A DNA stretch of 64,000 bases from Marinobacterium nitratireducens. GTDB taxonomy: Bacteria; Pseudomonadota; Gammaproteobacteria; Pseudomonadales; Balneatricaceae. The notes under the pieces are model-generated. The model saw only the letters and a program-made list of their open reading frames with translations. It did not search any database and was not told the DNA's origin. This document shows, piece by piece, positions 8,269 through 16,648 of the stretch. Position 1 is the first letter of the stretch. Each line of letters opens with the position of its first letter. The position numbers and the translations under genes are program-made. The stretch covers positions 310,001-374,000 of the forward strand of contig NZ_BMLT01000006.1 of assembly GCF_014645375.1 (NCBI RefSeq), given 5' to 3'.

Positions 8269-9579
8269 GTGGCAATCAAACCTCCACCCCTTGCGGCATT
8301 GTCCGAGGTGGTTGAGCATCTGACCCTGGCGGCCTTGCAGGACCAGAACCGGCATTACCGCGGCAGCGGGGGGGTCAGCGAGGGCAACCGGGCGCTGGGT
8401 TTCCGTCCCGCTTTCTACGACATGGACACCGGCCAGGTCCACCCTTCCCGTTTCGCCAATGGCCTCGAAGCGCCGATGCACATGCTGGACGGACTGCCCG
8501 ACGACCTGGTGGTATCCCGTCTCGAGAGCGGTCGGGTGACGGCGGTCAAACCGGGGGTGGTGGCGGGCTTCGTGCGCGAGGATCAGTTTTTCACCCGCGA
8601 GCAGGCGGCGTTGGCCACGGCGCAGATGAAGGCCGAGGGGCGGCATCTGAGCAACCCGGCGGACCATCGCGCGCTGCTGGATATCTGGCAGCGTTATGTC
8701 AGCGATCCGGATTATTCCAACGACATGGTTCGGCCGGTGGTCGAGGACTCCTGGCGCCGCTGCCGGCAGCAGGTCGACCCGGATCTGCGCGAAGCGCCGC
8801 AGTCCGTGAGCGGAGCCGAGTTGGAACGCCGTCGCTACCGCGAGAGCGAGCTGCGCATGGCGGCGGCGCCGGTATTGAGGCGGGCAGGGGAGCTGTTGTT
8901 CCGCGCCGACAGCCTGGTATTGCTGACGGACGCCGAGGGCATCGTCATGGATGTTGAGGGCGACCTCGATATTCGCCGTGATGCGGCCGGCGTCAACCTG
9001 TCCATCGGCAGCTGCTGGAGCGAGCGCAGCGTCGGCACCAACGCCATGGGTACGGCGCTGGCGTCCGGCGAAGCGGTCCAGTTGCACGGTGCCGAGCATT
9101 ACTGCGCCGGTATCAAGCGCTTCACCTGTTCCGCCGATGTCGTACGCGACCCCCACGACGGCCGGGTGCTGGGTGTGGTCGATCTGTCCGGTCGCACCCG
9201 CAGCTACCAGCGTCACACGCTCGACTTCGCCATGACGGCGGCCAGGCTTATCGAAGCCAACCTGGCCCGCGCCTATTTCAAGTGCCGCGAAGAGGTGCTG
9301 GAAGGCAGCCGCGCGCAGTTCCTCAACTGGCAGAGTGACGGGTTGCTGGCATTCGACCGCCGCGGCCGTCTGGTCAAGGCCAACATCCTGGCACACCGGG
9401 CCCTGCAGGGGCTCGGCCTGGATCTCGCGCTGACGCCCCAGACACGCCTCGCATCGCTCGATATCGAAGACCCGGACGCCGGCTCCGCGCTGCCGGCCTG
9501 GCTGGCAGCCTTGCGGCGCCAGCCGATCCGCCTGTACGAACGCCAGGTCGGTACCCTGGTGGTCTTGCCCCTGGCCTGA
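8269..9579 (+). CDS. AcoR-like GAF sensor without AAA+ or DNA-binding domain, fused to a small N-terminal domain
   Basis: A 436-residue protein. GTG at 8269 is chosen because GAGGAGG precedes it by about 5 bp; an upstream GTG at 8245 has no such site. About residues 15-105 resemble small stand-alone pseudomonad proteins (blocks FRPAFYDMDTGQVHPSRF, MHMLDGLPDDLVV, VAGFVREDQFFTREQA). From about residue 135 the protein follows the sensory half of AcoR/acetoin-type sigma-54 activators: RPVVEDSWRRC, then a GAF domain with SIGSCWSERSVGTNAMGTAL and GVVDLSG, then a PAS-like segment (DGLLAFDRRGRLVKAN). It stops there: the Walker A/B, GAFTGA and Fis-type HTH are absent, and there is no frame continuation. 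Role unknown; it may be a ligand-binding partner of another activator. Confidence 0.75.
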   Translation: MAIKPPPLAALSEVVEHLTLAALQDQNRHYRGSGGVSEGNRALGFRPAFYDMDTGQVHPSRFANGLEAPMHMLDGLPDDLVVSRLESGRVTAVKPGVVAGFVREDQFFTREQAALATAQMKAEGRHLSNPADHRALLDIWQRYVSDPDYSNDMVRPVVEDSWRRCRQQVDPDLREAPQSVSGAELERRRYRESELRMAAAPVLRRAGELLFRADSLVLLTDAEGIVMDVEGDLDIRRDAAGVNLSIGSCWSERSVGTNAMGTALASGEAVQLHGAEHYCAGIKRFTCSADVVRDPHDGRVLGVVDLSGRTRSYQRHTLDFAMTAARLIEANLARAYFKCREEVLEGSRAQFLNWQSDGLLAFDRRGRLVKANILAHRALQGLGLDLALTPQTRLASLDIEDPDAGSALPAWLAALRRQPIRLYERQVGTLVVLPLA

Positions 9580-9617
9580 AAGCGAAAAGCCGGACGGTCA
9601 ACCGGCCCTGCCGGCAC

Positions 9618-9626
9618 TTATCCACA
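9618..9626. other. Isolated DnaA-box match
   Basis: TTATCCACA matches the consensus DnaA box exactly, in the 114-bp gap before the dienelactone hydrolase gene. It is single, without an AT-rich unwinding element or neighbouring boxes, so it is not evidence for an origin. Confidence 0.3.
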
Positions 9627-9693
9627 AACCGCTGAACTATAGTTATTCCGCGAACGTATCGCACAGGACGTTCTACAACAGCGGGAGGCAATC

Positions 9694-10434
9694 ATGCTCA
9701 AGACGATTTCGGCGCTGGCTCTGGGGCTGGCATCTTCGGTGGCGGTCGCGGCCGGAACGGCGGTGACCTATCAGGTCGACGGTTTGGAGTACGAAGGTTA
9801 CTACGTGACGCCGGCGGCCGACGCGCCGCTGGTGCTTTTGATTCATGACTGGGACGGCATGACCGCGTACGAGGTCAAACGTGCCGATATGCTGGCGGAA
9901 ATGGGGTATGCGGTGTTTGCGGCAGACCTGTTCGGCAAGGGTATCAGGCCTACCGAAGACAGCGACAAGCGCCAGCACACCGGCGAGCTGTACCAGGATC
10001 GTGAAAAAATGCGAGCGCTGATGAACGGTGCGCTCGAGGCGGCACGAGCCGAAGGCGCCAGTACCGACAGCACCGTGGCGATGGGGTATTGCTTTGGCGG
10101 CGCGGCGGTGCTGGAGCTGGCCCGCTCCGGAGCGCCGATGAAGGGCTTCGCGACCTTCCATGGCGGTCTGTCGACGCCGGAGGGGCAGGATTACAGCAAC
10201 ACCCAGGGCAAGCTCCTGATCATGCACGGATCCGCCGACACCGCCATTACGCTGCAGGACTTTGCGACGCTGGGCTCTGAACTCGAAGCCGCCGGTGTAT
10301 CCCATGAAATGATCACCTACGGCGGCGCTCCCCATGCCTTCACGGTGTTCGACAGCGACCGCTACCGCGAAGACGCGGATCTGCACTCCTGGCGTCGTTT
10401 CTCCGAGTTTCTGGACGAACAGTTGGGGGAATAG
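9694..10434 (+). CDS. Secreted dienelactone hydrolase-family protein
   Basis: A 246-residue alpha/beta hydrolase with a cleavable signal peptide (about 1-20, ending VAVAAG), so it probably acts in the periplasm. The nucleophile is Cys133 in GYCFGG, the cysteine-type elbow characteristic of dienelactone hydrolases; the catalytic histidine is in GGAPHAFTVFDS, and an Asp is expected in HGSADTAI. True dienelactone hydrolases open 4-carboxymethylenebutenolide rings in chlorocatechol pathways, but exported members have mostly unknown substrates and no catechol genes are nearby. A GGGAGG Shine-Dalgarno precedes the ATG. Confidence 0.9.
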   Translation: MLKTISALALGLASSVAVAAGTAVTYQVDGLEYEGYYVTPAADAPLVLLIHDWDGMTAYEVKRADMLAEMGYAVFAADLFGKGIRPTEDSDKRQHTGELYQDREKMRALMNGALEAARAEGASTDSTVAMGYCFGGAAVLELARSGAPMKGFATFHGGLSTPEGQDYSNTQGKLLIMHGSADTAITLQDFATLGSELEAAGVSHEMITYGGAPHAFTVFDSDRYREDADLHSWRRFSEFLDEQLGE

Positions 10435-10778
10435 TAAGTGGAGAGTCGTAAGTGGTGAGCGGTGAGTTGTGAGCGCGTAGGGGGGGTCAAGCGATGCACC
10501 GCAAACGACTTCAACGGTTACAAAGAACATTGGGTATCGCGGACCCACCGTATCGATCGCAGTACAGATCGATGAGTGGCGGTTGGCACTTGGGCAAGAC
10601 CGGTAAGCTTTGTGTGGTGGATGCTTGAGTCGCGCCTGACAGTCAGCCAAAGAAGCGGCCCCGCAAATGCGGGGCCGTTGACGAACACCTGTAGGAGCCC
10701 ACTCCGTGGGCGAATGGCCAGGGTGCCTTCGGGATTCGCCCGGAGACCGGGCTCCTACGTTTCACCAAACATCATCGA
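10435..10778. repeat. Intergenic repeats: dispersed element fragment, hairpin and REP pair
   Basis: No gene is seen in this 344-bp gap. It holds a diverged copy of the dispersed element (about 10495-10600, with the hairpin core ATCGATCG...GATCGAT), a GC-rich perfect hairpin at 10656-10677 (10-bp arms CGGCCCCGCA/TGCGGGGCCG, no T-tract, plausible factor-independent terminator for the hydrolase or BCCT gene), and at 10691-10760 two REP-like units facing each other: GTAGGAGCCC at one end and GGGCTCCTAC at the other. Confidence 0.75.
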
Positions 10779-12395
10779 TCAGCCTTTCGGTTCGCTCATT
10801 AGTCCGCGAACGATGGCATAGCAGGCCAGCAGCAGCACTATGGTGAACGGGAAGCCTGTGGAGACGGCCATCGCCTGCAGGGCGCCGAGGCCGCCCCCCA
10901 GCAACAGCGCGATTGCCACCAGGCCCTCGAATACGGCCCAGAACACGCGCTGGGTTACCGGCGAGTCGATCTTGCCGCCTGCGGTGATGGTATCGATGAC
11001 CAGCGAGCCGGAGTCGGAAGAGGTGACGAAGAACACGATCACCAGCACGATGCCGACGAAGGAGGTAATCTGATGCAGCGGCAGTCCCTCTAGCATGGTG
11101 AACAGCTTGAGCTCCAGCGAGGCATCGGCCACCGCCTGGTAGCCATCGTTGACGATCTGGCTGATGGCGGTGCCACCGAAGGCGGTCATCCAAAATACGC
11201 ATACCAGCGACGGAATCAGCAGCACGCAGACGATGAACTCGCGCACCGAGCGGCCGCGGGAAACGCGGGCGATGAACATGCCGACGAACGGCGACCAGGA
11301 GATCCACCAGGCCCAGTAGAAGGCGGTCCATCCCTGACTGAAGTTGGCGTCGGTACGGCCAACCGGATTGGACAGCGGCACCAGGTACTCGAGGTAGGAT
11401 ACGAGGTTGCTGAAGAAGCCGGTGACGATGGCGACCGTCGGGCCGACGAGTACCACGAACAGCAACAGCAGCACCGCCAGCGCCATGTTGATCTCGGACA
11501 GGCGCTTGACGCCGGCGTCGAGACCGGCGACGACGGACAGCAGCGCCAGGCCGGTGATGCCGATGATCAGGAACACCTTGGTGGTTTCCGTCGCCGGCAG
11601 ACCGAACAGGAAGTCGAGGCCTGCGCTGGCCTGTTCGGCACCGAAGCCCAGCGAAGTCGCCAGGCCGAACAGCGTCGCGAAAACGGCCAGAATATCGATG
11701 ATGTGCCCGGTCCAGCCCCAGACCCTCTCGCCGAAGATCGGGTAGAACATCGAACGCATGGTCAGAGGCAGGCCCTTGTTGTAGGAGAACAGCGCCAGCG
11801 CCAGCGCCACCACGGCGTAGATCGCCCAGGGGTGCAGCGCCCAGTGGAAGATGGTGGCGGCCATGCCCAGGCGAATGGCACCTTCTGTATCACCCGCCGC
11901 GCCTGACAGCGGCGCCCAGCTGTCGGGCGACCCGGCGCCCTCGGCGAAGGATGACGAGAAGTGCGATATCGGTTCCGATACGCCGTAGAACATCAGGCCG
12001 ATGCCCATGCCGGCGGCGAACAGCATCGCGAACCAGCCCGCATAGGAGTAATCGGGCGTGGCGTCGGTACCGCCCAGGCGTACCTTGCCCAGTGGTGAAA
12101 CCACCAGTACCAGGCACAGCACTACGAAGACATTCGCGGCGCCGAGGAAAAACCAGTCGAAGGTGGAGGTGAGCCAGCCACGCATGTCGTTGAACATGGG
12201 GCCCACGGAATCCTGGAACGCGAGGGTCAGGAACACGAAGGCGACGATGGTCAGGCCCGACACCAGAAAGACGGGGTTGTGGATATCGAGGTCGAAAGGA
12301 CCGATGTGGGTGCTTATATTGTCCTGACCGATCTCGTACTCGGTCTCGATCAGGTTGGCATCGCCCTCGGGCGTGATGTCGGTCGGATCTGTCAT
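10779..12395 (-). CDS. BCCT-family transporter (betaine/choline/carnitine or DMSP type)
   Basis: A 538-residue, 12-helix secondary transporter. Family marks are GMGIGLMFYGVSEP in helix 3 and the tryptophan-rich stretch WTAFYWAWWISWSPFVGMFIARVSRGRSVREF, where the cation-pi box that binds quaternary ammonium or sulfonium groups lies. The N-terminal 30 residues are acidic and cytoplasmic. The GMGIG form (rather than GMGIGIxx with more glycine spacing) is typical of sodium-coupled members, but coupling ion and substrate cannot be settled. A UspA-type gene lies 45 bp upstream on the same strand, recalling osmolyte-uptake loci in which a UspA protein regulates the transporter. Confidence 0.93.
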   Translation of the reverse strand: MTDPTDITPEGDANLIETEYEIGQDNISTHIGPFDLDIHNPVFLVSGLTIVAFVFLTLAFQDSVGPMFNDMRGWLTSTFDWFFLGAANVFVVLCLVLVVSPLGKVRLGGTDATPDYSYAGWFAMLFAAGMGIGLMFYGVSEPISHFSSSFAEGAGSPDSWAPLSGAAGDTEGAIRLGMAATIFHWALHPWAIYAVVALALALFSYNKGLPLTMRSMFYPIFGERVWGWTGHIIDILAVFATLFGLATSLGFGAEQASAGLDFLFGLPATETTKVFLIIGITGLALLSVVAGLDAGVKRLSEINMALAVLLLLFVVLVGPTVAIVTGFFSNLVSYLEYLVPLSNPVGRTDANFSQGWTAFYWAWWISWSPFVGMFIARVSRGRSVREFIVCVLLIPSLVCVFWMTAFGGTAISQIVNDGYQAVADASLELKLFTMLEGLPLHQITSFVGIVLVIVFFVTSSDSGSLVIDTITAGGKIDSPVTQRVFWAVFEGLVAIALLLGGGLGALQAMAVSTGFPFTIVLLLACYAIVRGLMSEPKG

Positions 12396-12440
12396 GCTAA
12401 TCCCTCTATCGGACTGAATGGAGTGTGAAGGGCAAGGGGG

Positions 12441-12857
12441 TCAGCGTACGACCATTACCGATACATCCGCGTAGGACGCGAAGTAGCCGGCATTGGACGC
12501 GAAGATATGCTCGGCAAGCCCCGGCACATGGGATGCCATGACCACCAGGTCGGCTCCGCTGTCCTTGGCGGCTTTCATCAGAGTGTCATCGAGATCGATA
12601 GCCGGATCATGGCTGATATAGGCAGCCGTGGTGACATCGGAAAGACCGTATTTACTGGCCTGGGATTGTCCGAATTCCTGCATTTTGCGCGAGAATTCCG
12701 CCGGTGTATGGGCAATCTTGCTCGGGGCAGAAGCGCTGACACCGACATAACAGACGGGCAGGTTGTAGAGTTTGGCCAGATCGGCCGCAGTGTTGAGGGC
12801 TTTCTCCAGTCGCTCTACATGGGCAAGGTCGACCGGGACCATTAATTTCGAATACAT
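12441..12857 (-). CDS. Universal stress protein (UspA family)
   Basis: A 138-residue single-domain Usp protein: KLMVPVDLAHVERLEKALNTA at the N-terminus and GADLVVMASHVPG near residue 100. The ATP-binding loop GxxG(x9)GS of ATP-binding Usps is replaced by HVPGLAEHIFASNAG, so nucleotide binding is doubtful though possible. It is the first gene of a probable two-gene transcript with the BCCT transporter and may modulate its activity. The start is supported by AGGAGG (GGAGGAATCC) 6 bp upstream. Confidence 0.92.
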   Translation of the reverse strand: MYSKLMVPVDLAHVERLEKALNTAADLAKLYNLPVCYVGVSASAPSKIAHTPAEFSRKMQEFGQSQASKYGLSDVTTAAYISHDPAIDLDDTLMKAAKDSGADLVVMASHVPGLAEHIFASNAGYFASYADVSVMVVR

Positions 12858-13081
12858 GGATTCCTCCTGGGTGAAGGAACTCCTGAAAAAGCAACGCCAA
12901 GCCCGCAGCGACTCAGTGAAACCTGTTCAAGGGCTCCTCATTAAACACTTTCGGAGCGTGCTGCCTATCAATTATTGCAGATGCTGGAGGAATATAGCGA
13001 GTTTTGCGGGAAAAGGCGGAGATTTGCGGCACTTGTTGTTCAATATTGCAACAGTCAGGCTGCTGGCTGAACGCCAGTCAA

Positions 13082-13115
13082 CCATCGCGCCGCTCCGGCG
13101 GGAGCGGCGCGATGG
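13082..13115 (-). terminator. Long perfect hairpin after the SemiSWEET gene
   Basis: Perfect 15-bp arms (CCATCGCGCCGCTCC and its complement) around a GGCG loop, beginning 3 bp past the SemiSWEET stop. On the minus strand it is followed only by TT, so it is either a weak intrinsic terminator or an mRNA-stabilising 3' hairpin. The 225 bp further on (12858-13081) contain the uspA promoter region and no other recognised feature. Confidence 0.6.
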
Positions 13116-13118
13116 GCT

Positions 13119-13403
13119 TCAGGCGGCGACGGCCCGGTTGCGAACGCGCAGGCGAGTGCGCAGTGTCAGGCCGAGTACCGCGGCTGCCAGAATAAGGGTC
13201 ACCAGGTTGGCCAGGATCATTGGCAGATCGCGCAGCACGATCCCGTAGCCCAGCCACAGCAATACGCCCAGGGTGAAGATCGAGTACATCGACAGCGAAA
13301 TGCCGTCGACGTTGCCGGTTCTGAGGATCCGCAGAACCTGCGGAACGAAGGCAGCAGTGGTACAGAAGGCCGCCGCCAGGCCAATCAGCGTAATGCTATG
13401 CAT
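13119..13403 (-). CDS. SemiSWEET-type sugar transporter (PQ-loop protein)
   Basis: A 94-residue protein with three transmembrane helices, the size of bacterial SemiSWEETs, which work as homodimers and move sugars by facilitated diffusion. The PQ motif is in TTAAFVPQVLRIL at about residues 15-27, followed by the conserved VDGISLSMYSIFTLGVLLWLGYG block. The C-terminus is basic and cytoplasmic. It appears monocistronic, read away from nfeD. Confidence 0.9.
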   Translation of the reverse strand: MHSITLIGLAAAFCTTAAFVPQVLRILRTGNVDGISLSMYSIFTLGVLLWLGYGIVLRDLPMILANLVTLILAAAVLGLTLRTRLRVRNRAVAA

Positions 13404-13552
13404 AGTGGGTGTGTTCCAAACGACAGCGCGCCGTTGCGAAAACGCACGGCTGTCATCAAAGAGTTTCAGAATTTAGCGGAATCTTGCGGACTGCCACGAA
13501 CGGGAAGCCCGGCGCCTTGCCTGGACGAGGCGCTATTCTAGTGGTTGGTTGA

Positions 13553-13562
13553 ATTGTATACA
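13553..13562. promoter_or_regulatory. Candidate operator TTGTATACAA
   Basis: A perfect 10-bp palindrome about 130 bp upstream of nfeD and 150 bp upstream of the SemiSWEET gene, in a 288-bp divergent region. It resembles the TTGTATACAA sites bound by FCD-type GntR regulators, but no GntR gene is in the window. Confidence 0.3.
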
Positions 13563-13691
13563 AGTAGCCGGGCCGTTCCGGGGAAACTTTCCCGATGGAT
13601 GCGCAACCCGGCGATCAGAAACGCCATTCGGGGCTTCGATGCTGTTGTCCCCGAAGAATTTGCGGTAATTTGCCGGTAATGTCCTGGAGAT

Positions 13692-14150
13692 ATGAAAATG
13701 GAATTTGTAATCGAAGACTGGCACTGGCTGGTATTTGGGATGCTGCTGGTGATGGCGGAAATCTTTATTCCCAGCTTCACCATCTTCTGGTTCGGGCTCG
13801 GTGCCGTTATCGTTGCCGCGCTGCTTTGGTTCCTGCCTGATTTCGGTTTTAGTGGCCAGCTGGTGGTGTGGGCGCTGTCGTCGATCTTTTTCACCTTTCT
13901 CTGGTTCCGTTTCTTTCGCCCGCTGATGGTGGATCGCACCAAGGCGGGCATCGCCCGCGAGGCGATCAGTGGCGAATGCGGACAGGTCATACGGGCTCCG
14001 AGCGAGGCTGCCCGTGGTCAGGTTCGCTTCACTACACCGCTTCTGGGCGATGACGAGTGGCCCTTTATCTGCGATACGCCGGTTGAAGTCGGTGACCGTG
14101 TCTGTGTACGGGATATTTCCGGTAATACCCTGATTGTCGAAAAACGTTGA
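13692..14150 (+). CDS. nfeD: NfeD family membrane protein
   Basis: A 152-residue short-form NfeD: two or three N-terminal transmembrane helices (about 10-75) and a C-terminal OB-fold domain (about 85-150; GECGQVIRAPSEAARGQVRF ... WPFICDTPVEVGDRVCV). It lies 34 bp upstream of an SPFH/stomatin gene. This pair is a conserved bacterial module in which NfeD and the stomatin form membrane microdomain complexes. There is no ClpP-type protease domain, as expected for the short class. Confidence 0.93.
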   Translation: MKMEFVIEDWHWLVFGMLLVMAEIFIPSFTIFWFGLGAVIVAALLWFLPDFGFSGQLVVWALSSIFFTFLWFRFFRPLMVDRTKAGIAREAISGECGQVIRAPSEAARGQVRFTTPLLGDDEWPFICDTPVEVGDRVCVRDISGNTLIVEKR

Positions 14151-14184
14151 GCCCGCCTGAGCGGAATCTGAAGGAGTAGAGCGA

Positions 14185-15045
14185 ATGCCTATCGATGGAC
14201 TGGCCCTTGCGGGCGTTTTTTTGGTGCTGGTGATCGTCACTGTCGCGGTCGGGGTCAAGACGGTACCCCAGGGCAGTAAATACGTGGTGCAGCGTCTGGG
14301 TAAATTCCACCGGACCCTTGGGCCCGGCCTCAATATCATTTTTCCCTACATCGATTCCGTGGCCTACAAGGTCACGACCAAGGATATCGTGCTGGACATT
14401 CCGTCTCAGGAAGTGATTACCCGCGATAACGCGGTGATCATTGCCAATGCGGTTGCCTATATCAATATCGTCTCGCCGGAGAAAGCGGTATATGGCGTCG
14501 AGGACTACAACATCGCCATCCAGAACCTGGTGCAGACGTCGCTGCGTTCGATCGTCGGCGAGATGGATCTGGACGATGCGCTGTCCAACCGCGATGCCAT
14601 CAAGGCCAAGCTCAAGGGCGCGATTTCGGACGATATCGCCGACTGGGGCATCACGCTAAAAACCGTCGAGATCCAGGACATCAACCCGTCGCCGACCATG
14701 CAGCACGCGATGGAGGAGCAGGCGGCCGCCGAGCGTAGCCGCCGTGCCACCGTGACCCGGGCGGAAGGGGAGAAGTCCGCTGCGATCCTCGAGGCCGAAG
14801 GCCGGCTGGAGGCCTCCCGTCGCGACGCCGAAGCGACCGTGGTACTGGCTGAAGCCAGCCAGACCGCGATCCAGAAGGTGACAGAGGCGATCCAGAACAA
14901 CGAACTGCCGGTGATGTTCCTGCTCGGCGAGCGCTACGTCGAGGCGATGAAGGATATGTCCACCTCGCAGAACAGCAAGCTGGTGGTACTGCCCGGCGAT
15001 ATTCCCGCCGCGGTGCGCGGCATCATGGGCTCGCTCGGCAAGTAA
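14185..15045 (+). CDS. SPFH/stomatin-like membrane protein (QmcA/slipin type)
   Basis: A 286-residue protein with one N-terminal membrane anchor (about 5-25) and an SPFH/band 7 domain (TVPQGSKYVVQRLGKFHRTLGPGLNIIFP, then IVLDIPSQEVITRDNAVI), followed by an Ala/Glu-rich coiled coil (about 180-240) and a C-terminal oligomerisation tail. This is the normal length for stomatin-class proteins. It probably assembles a membrane microdomain scaffold with the NfeD product. AAGGAG stands before the start. Confidence 0.93.
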   Translation: MPIDGLALAGVFLVLVIVTVAVGVKTVPQGSKYVVQRLGKFHRTLGPGLNIIFPYIDSVAYKVTTKDIVLDIPSQEVITRDNAVIIANAVAYINIVSPEKAVYGVEDYNIAIQNLVQTSLRSIVGEMDLDDALSNRDAIKAKLKGAISDDIADWGITLKTVEIQDINPSPTMQHAMEEQAAAERSRRATVTRAEGEKSAAILEAEGRLEASRRDAEATVVLAEASQTAIQKVTEAIQNNELPVMFLLGERYVEAMKDMSTSQNSKLVVLPGDIPAAVRGIMGSLGK

Positions 15046-15127
15046 CGCCGCTTGCGCAGCTTTCGATGGACTGCCTCCCGAGGTTGGTACGGTTCGCTGT
15101 GCCCGGGGTTCGGGGCCGGGGAAGCTC

Positions 15128-16558
15128 TCAGGCTTCCCGTGCCGTGCCATCCCCGCGAGAGCGGGCCGGAGCCGCGTCAAACTCCTTTCGCGATTTCTCC
15201 CCCAGGTAGACCAGGAATTCCCCGATCAGCAGGGTTATCAGCACGCCGCTGCCGACCTGCGCCGCGAAGACGCCGTCCAGCGGCTGGCCCGGCACCCAGA
15301 AGAACAGCACGATGGCCGCGCTCAGTACCAGGATGCAGTTGAGCGACAGCAGCCGGTGCAGCCGGGTACCGGGAATGCGAAAGCCGTCGGCGCGCGCCGC
15401 GTCGCGGCGACGCAGCTTGAGGTAGGCCAAGTGCATGCCGATATAGGGCAGCAGGAAGACGATGGCGCTGAACGAGAACAGCGTCCAGAACAGCTCTTCA
15501 GCGCTGCCGGCCATGAAGCCGTAAAGCAGCAGTATGGTCGAGCTGACGAGACTGGTCAGCAGAGCCGCGCCGACGGGGGCGCCATGGCGCGGATGTTTTC
15601 GGGCGAAAGCGGCGGGCATTTCCCGGGCTGCGCCGGCTTCGGCCATGGCGCAGTTGCCGCCCAGGGTCCAGGTCACCATGGTGGAGAAAAAGGTCAGCAA
15701 CGCGGCACCGCCGATGACCAGCGCCAGCCCTTCGCCCAGTGCCGAGGCGCCGAACAGCTCGCGCAGGCTAACCGCGATGATATCGACGGTGTCGATACGT
15801 TCGGCCGGCACTGCCGCCAGTACGCCGAGGGTGCCAAAGATGTAGCAGGCGGCGGTTAGCAGACCGGCGATCAGCATGGCCCGCGGGATGCTGCGGTGAG
15901 GATTGCGAATGGCAGCGCTTTCGGCGCTGATCAGCTCGACGCCAAGGCAGCCGTAGACAATGACCGGAATATAGGCCAGTCCCTCGTCCAGCCGCTCCAG
16001 GCTGTGCCCGAGGCTGAGGTTGTTGGCGAAGCCGTGCTGCAGGCCATACCAGAGGCCGCCGGCGCCAAGGGTCAGGATCACCAGAAACTTCAGCGGCGTG
16101 CCGAGATTTGGGATCCACTTGCTCATGCGCAACGGCAGGCAGTTGATTGCGGCGTTTAGCCAGCACAGCGCAAGGCCGATGCCTATCTGGCCCCAAAGGT
16201 CCAGCGCCGGCCAGTACAGGGTGGCGAATATGGCACCGAACATAATGAAGACCGCCGGCATCCAGAGGGCGATGTTGATCCAGTAAAGCCAGGTGATTCG
16301 GGCGCCCCAGCGGGCGCCGAAAGCGTCGCGTATCCAGGCGTATATGCCGCCCTGCTCGGGGTAGCGGGTGCCGAGCTCGGCGGTGATCAGGGTGTTGGGC
16401 ACGAAGAATATCAACAGTACCACCAGCCACCAGAAGATCGCCGACTCGCCCACGGCGGCAGACAGCGCAATCTGGTCGACCAGCAGGATCGCCGAGATGG
16501 TGTAGAGGGTGATATCGAGCGCGGACAGCGTCTTCTTGGGATTCGGGGAACCGGTCAT
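15128..16558 (-). CDS. APC-superfamily amino acid or amine permease
   Basis: A 476-residue, 12-helix permease. The ATG at 16558 is preferred over an upstream TTG. The N-terminus (LSALDITLYTISAILLVDQIALSAAVGESAIFWW) and LGTRYPEQGGIYAWIRDAFG (helix 2 to 3) are typical of the glutamate:GABA-antiporter/YjeM-like branch of the APC family. It lies 90 bp downstream of the agmatinase-family gene on the same strand, so import of its guanidino substrate or exchange against the amine product is a reasonable inference. Confidence 0.88.
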   Translation of the reverse strand: MTGSPNPKKTLSALDITLYTISAILLVDQIALSAAVGESAIFWWLVVLLIFFVPNTLITAELGTRYPEQGGIYAWIRDAFGARWGARITWLYWINIALWMPAVFIMFGAIFATLYWPALDLWGQIGIGLALCWLNAAINCLPLRMSKWIPNLGTPLKFLVILTLGAGGLWYGLQHGFANNLSLGHSLERLDEGLAYIPVIVYGCLGVELISAESAAIRNPHRSIPRAMLIAGLLTAACYIFGTLGVLAAVPAERIDTVDIIAVSLRELFGASALGEGLALVIGGAALLTFFSTMVTWTLGGNCAMAEAGAAREMPAAFARKHPRHGAPVGAALLTSLVSSTILLLYGFMAGSAEELFWTLFSFSAIVFLLPYIGMHLAYLKLRRRDAARADGFRIPGTRLHRLLSLNCILVLSAAIVLFFWVPGQPLDGVFAAQVGSGVLITLLIGEFLVYLGEKSRKEFDAAPARSRGDGTAREA

Positions 16559-16648
16559 GGAAGCGTTTCTCTTGTTGTCGTTATCTACCCCTTGGCGCAA
16601 CCGGCATCCCTGCCGCTTCAGACGTCGCCCCAGGGAGGTGGGGGCGCC

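Noticed and set aside
9618-9626. Replication origin suggested by a consensus DnaA box
   Set aside because: A single box without an AT-rich region, further boxes or dnaA/dnaN genes.
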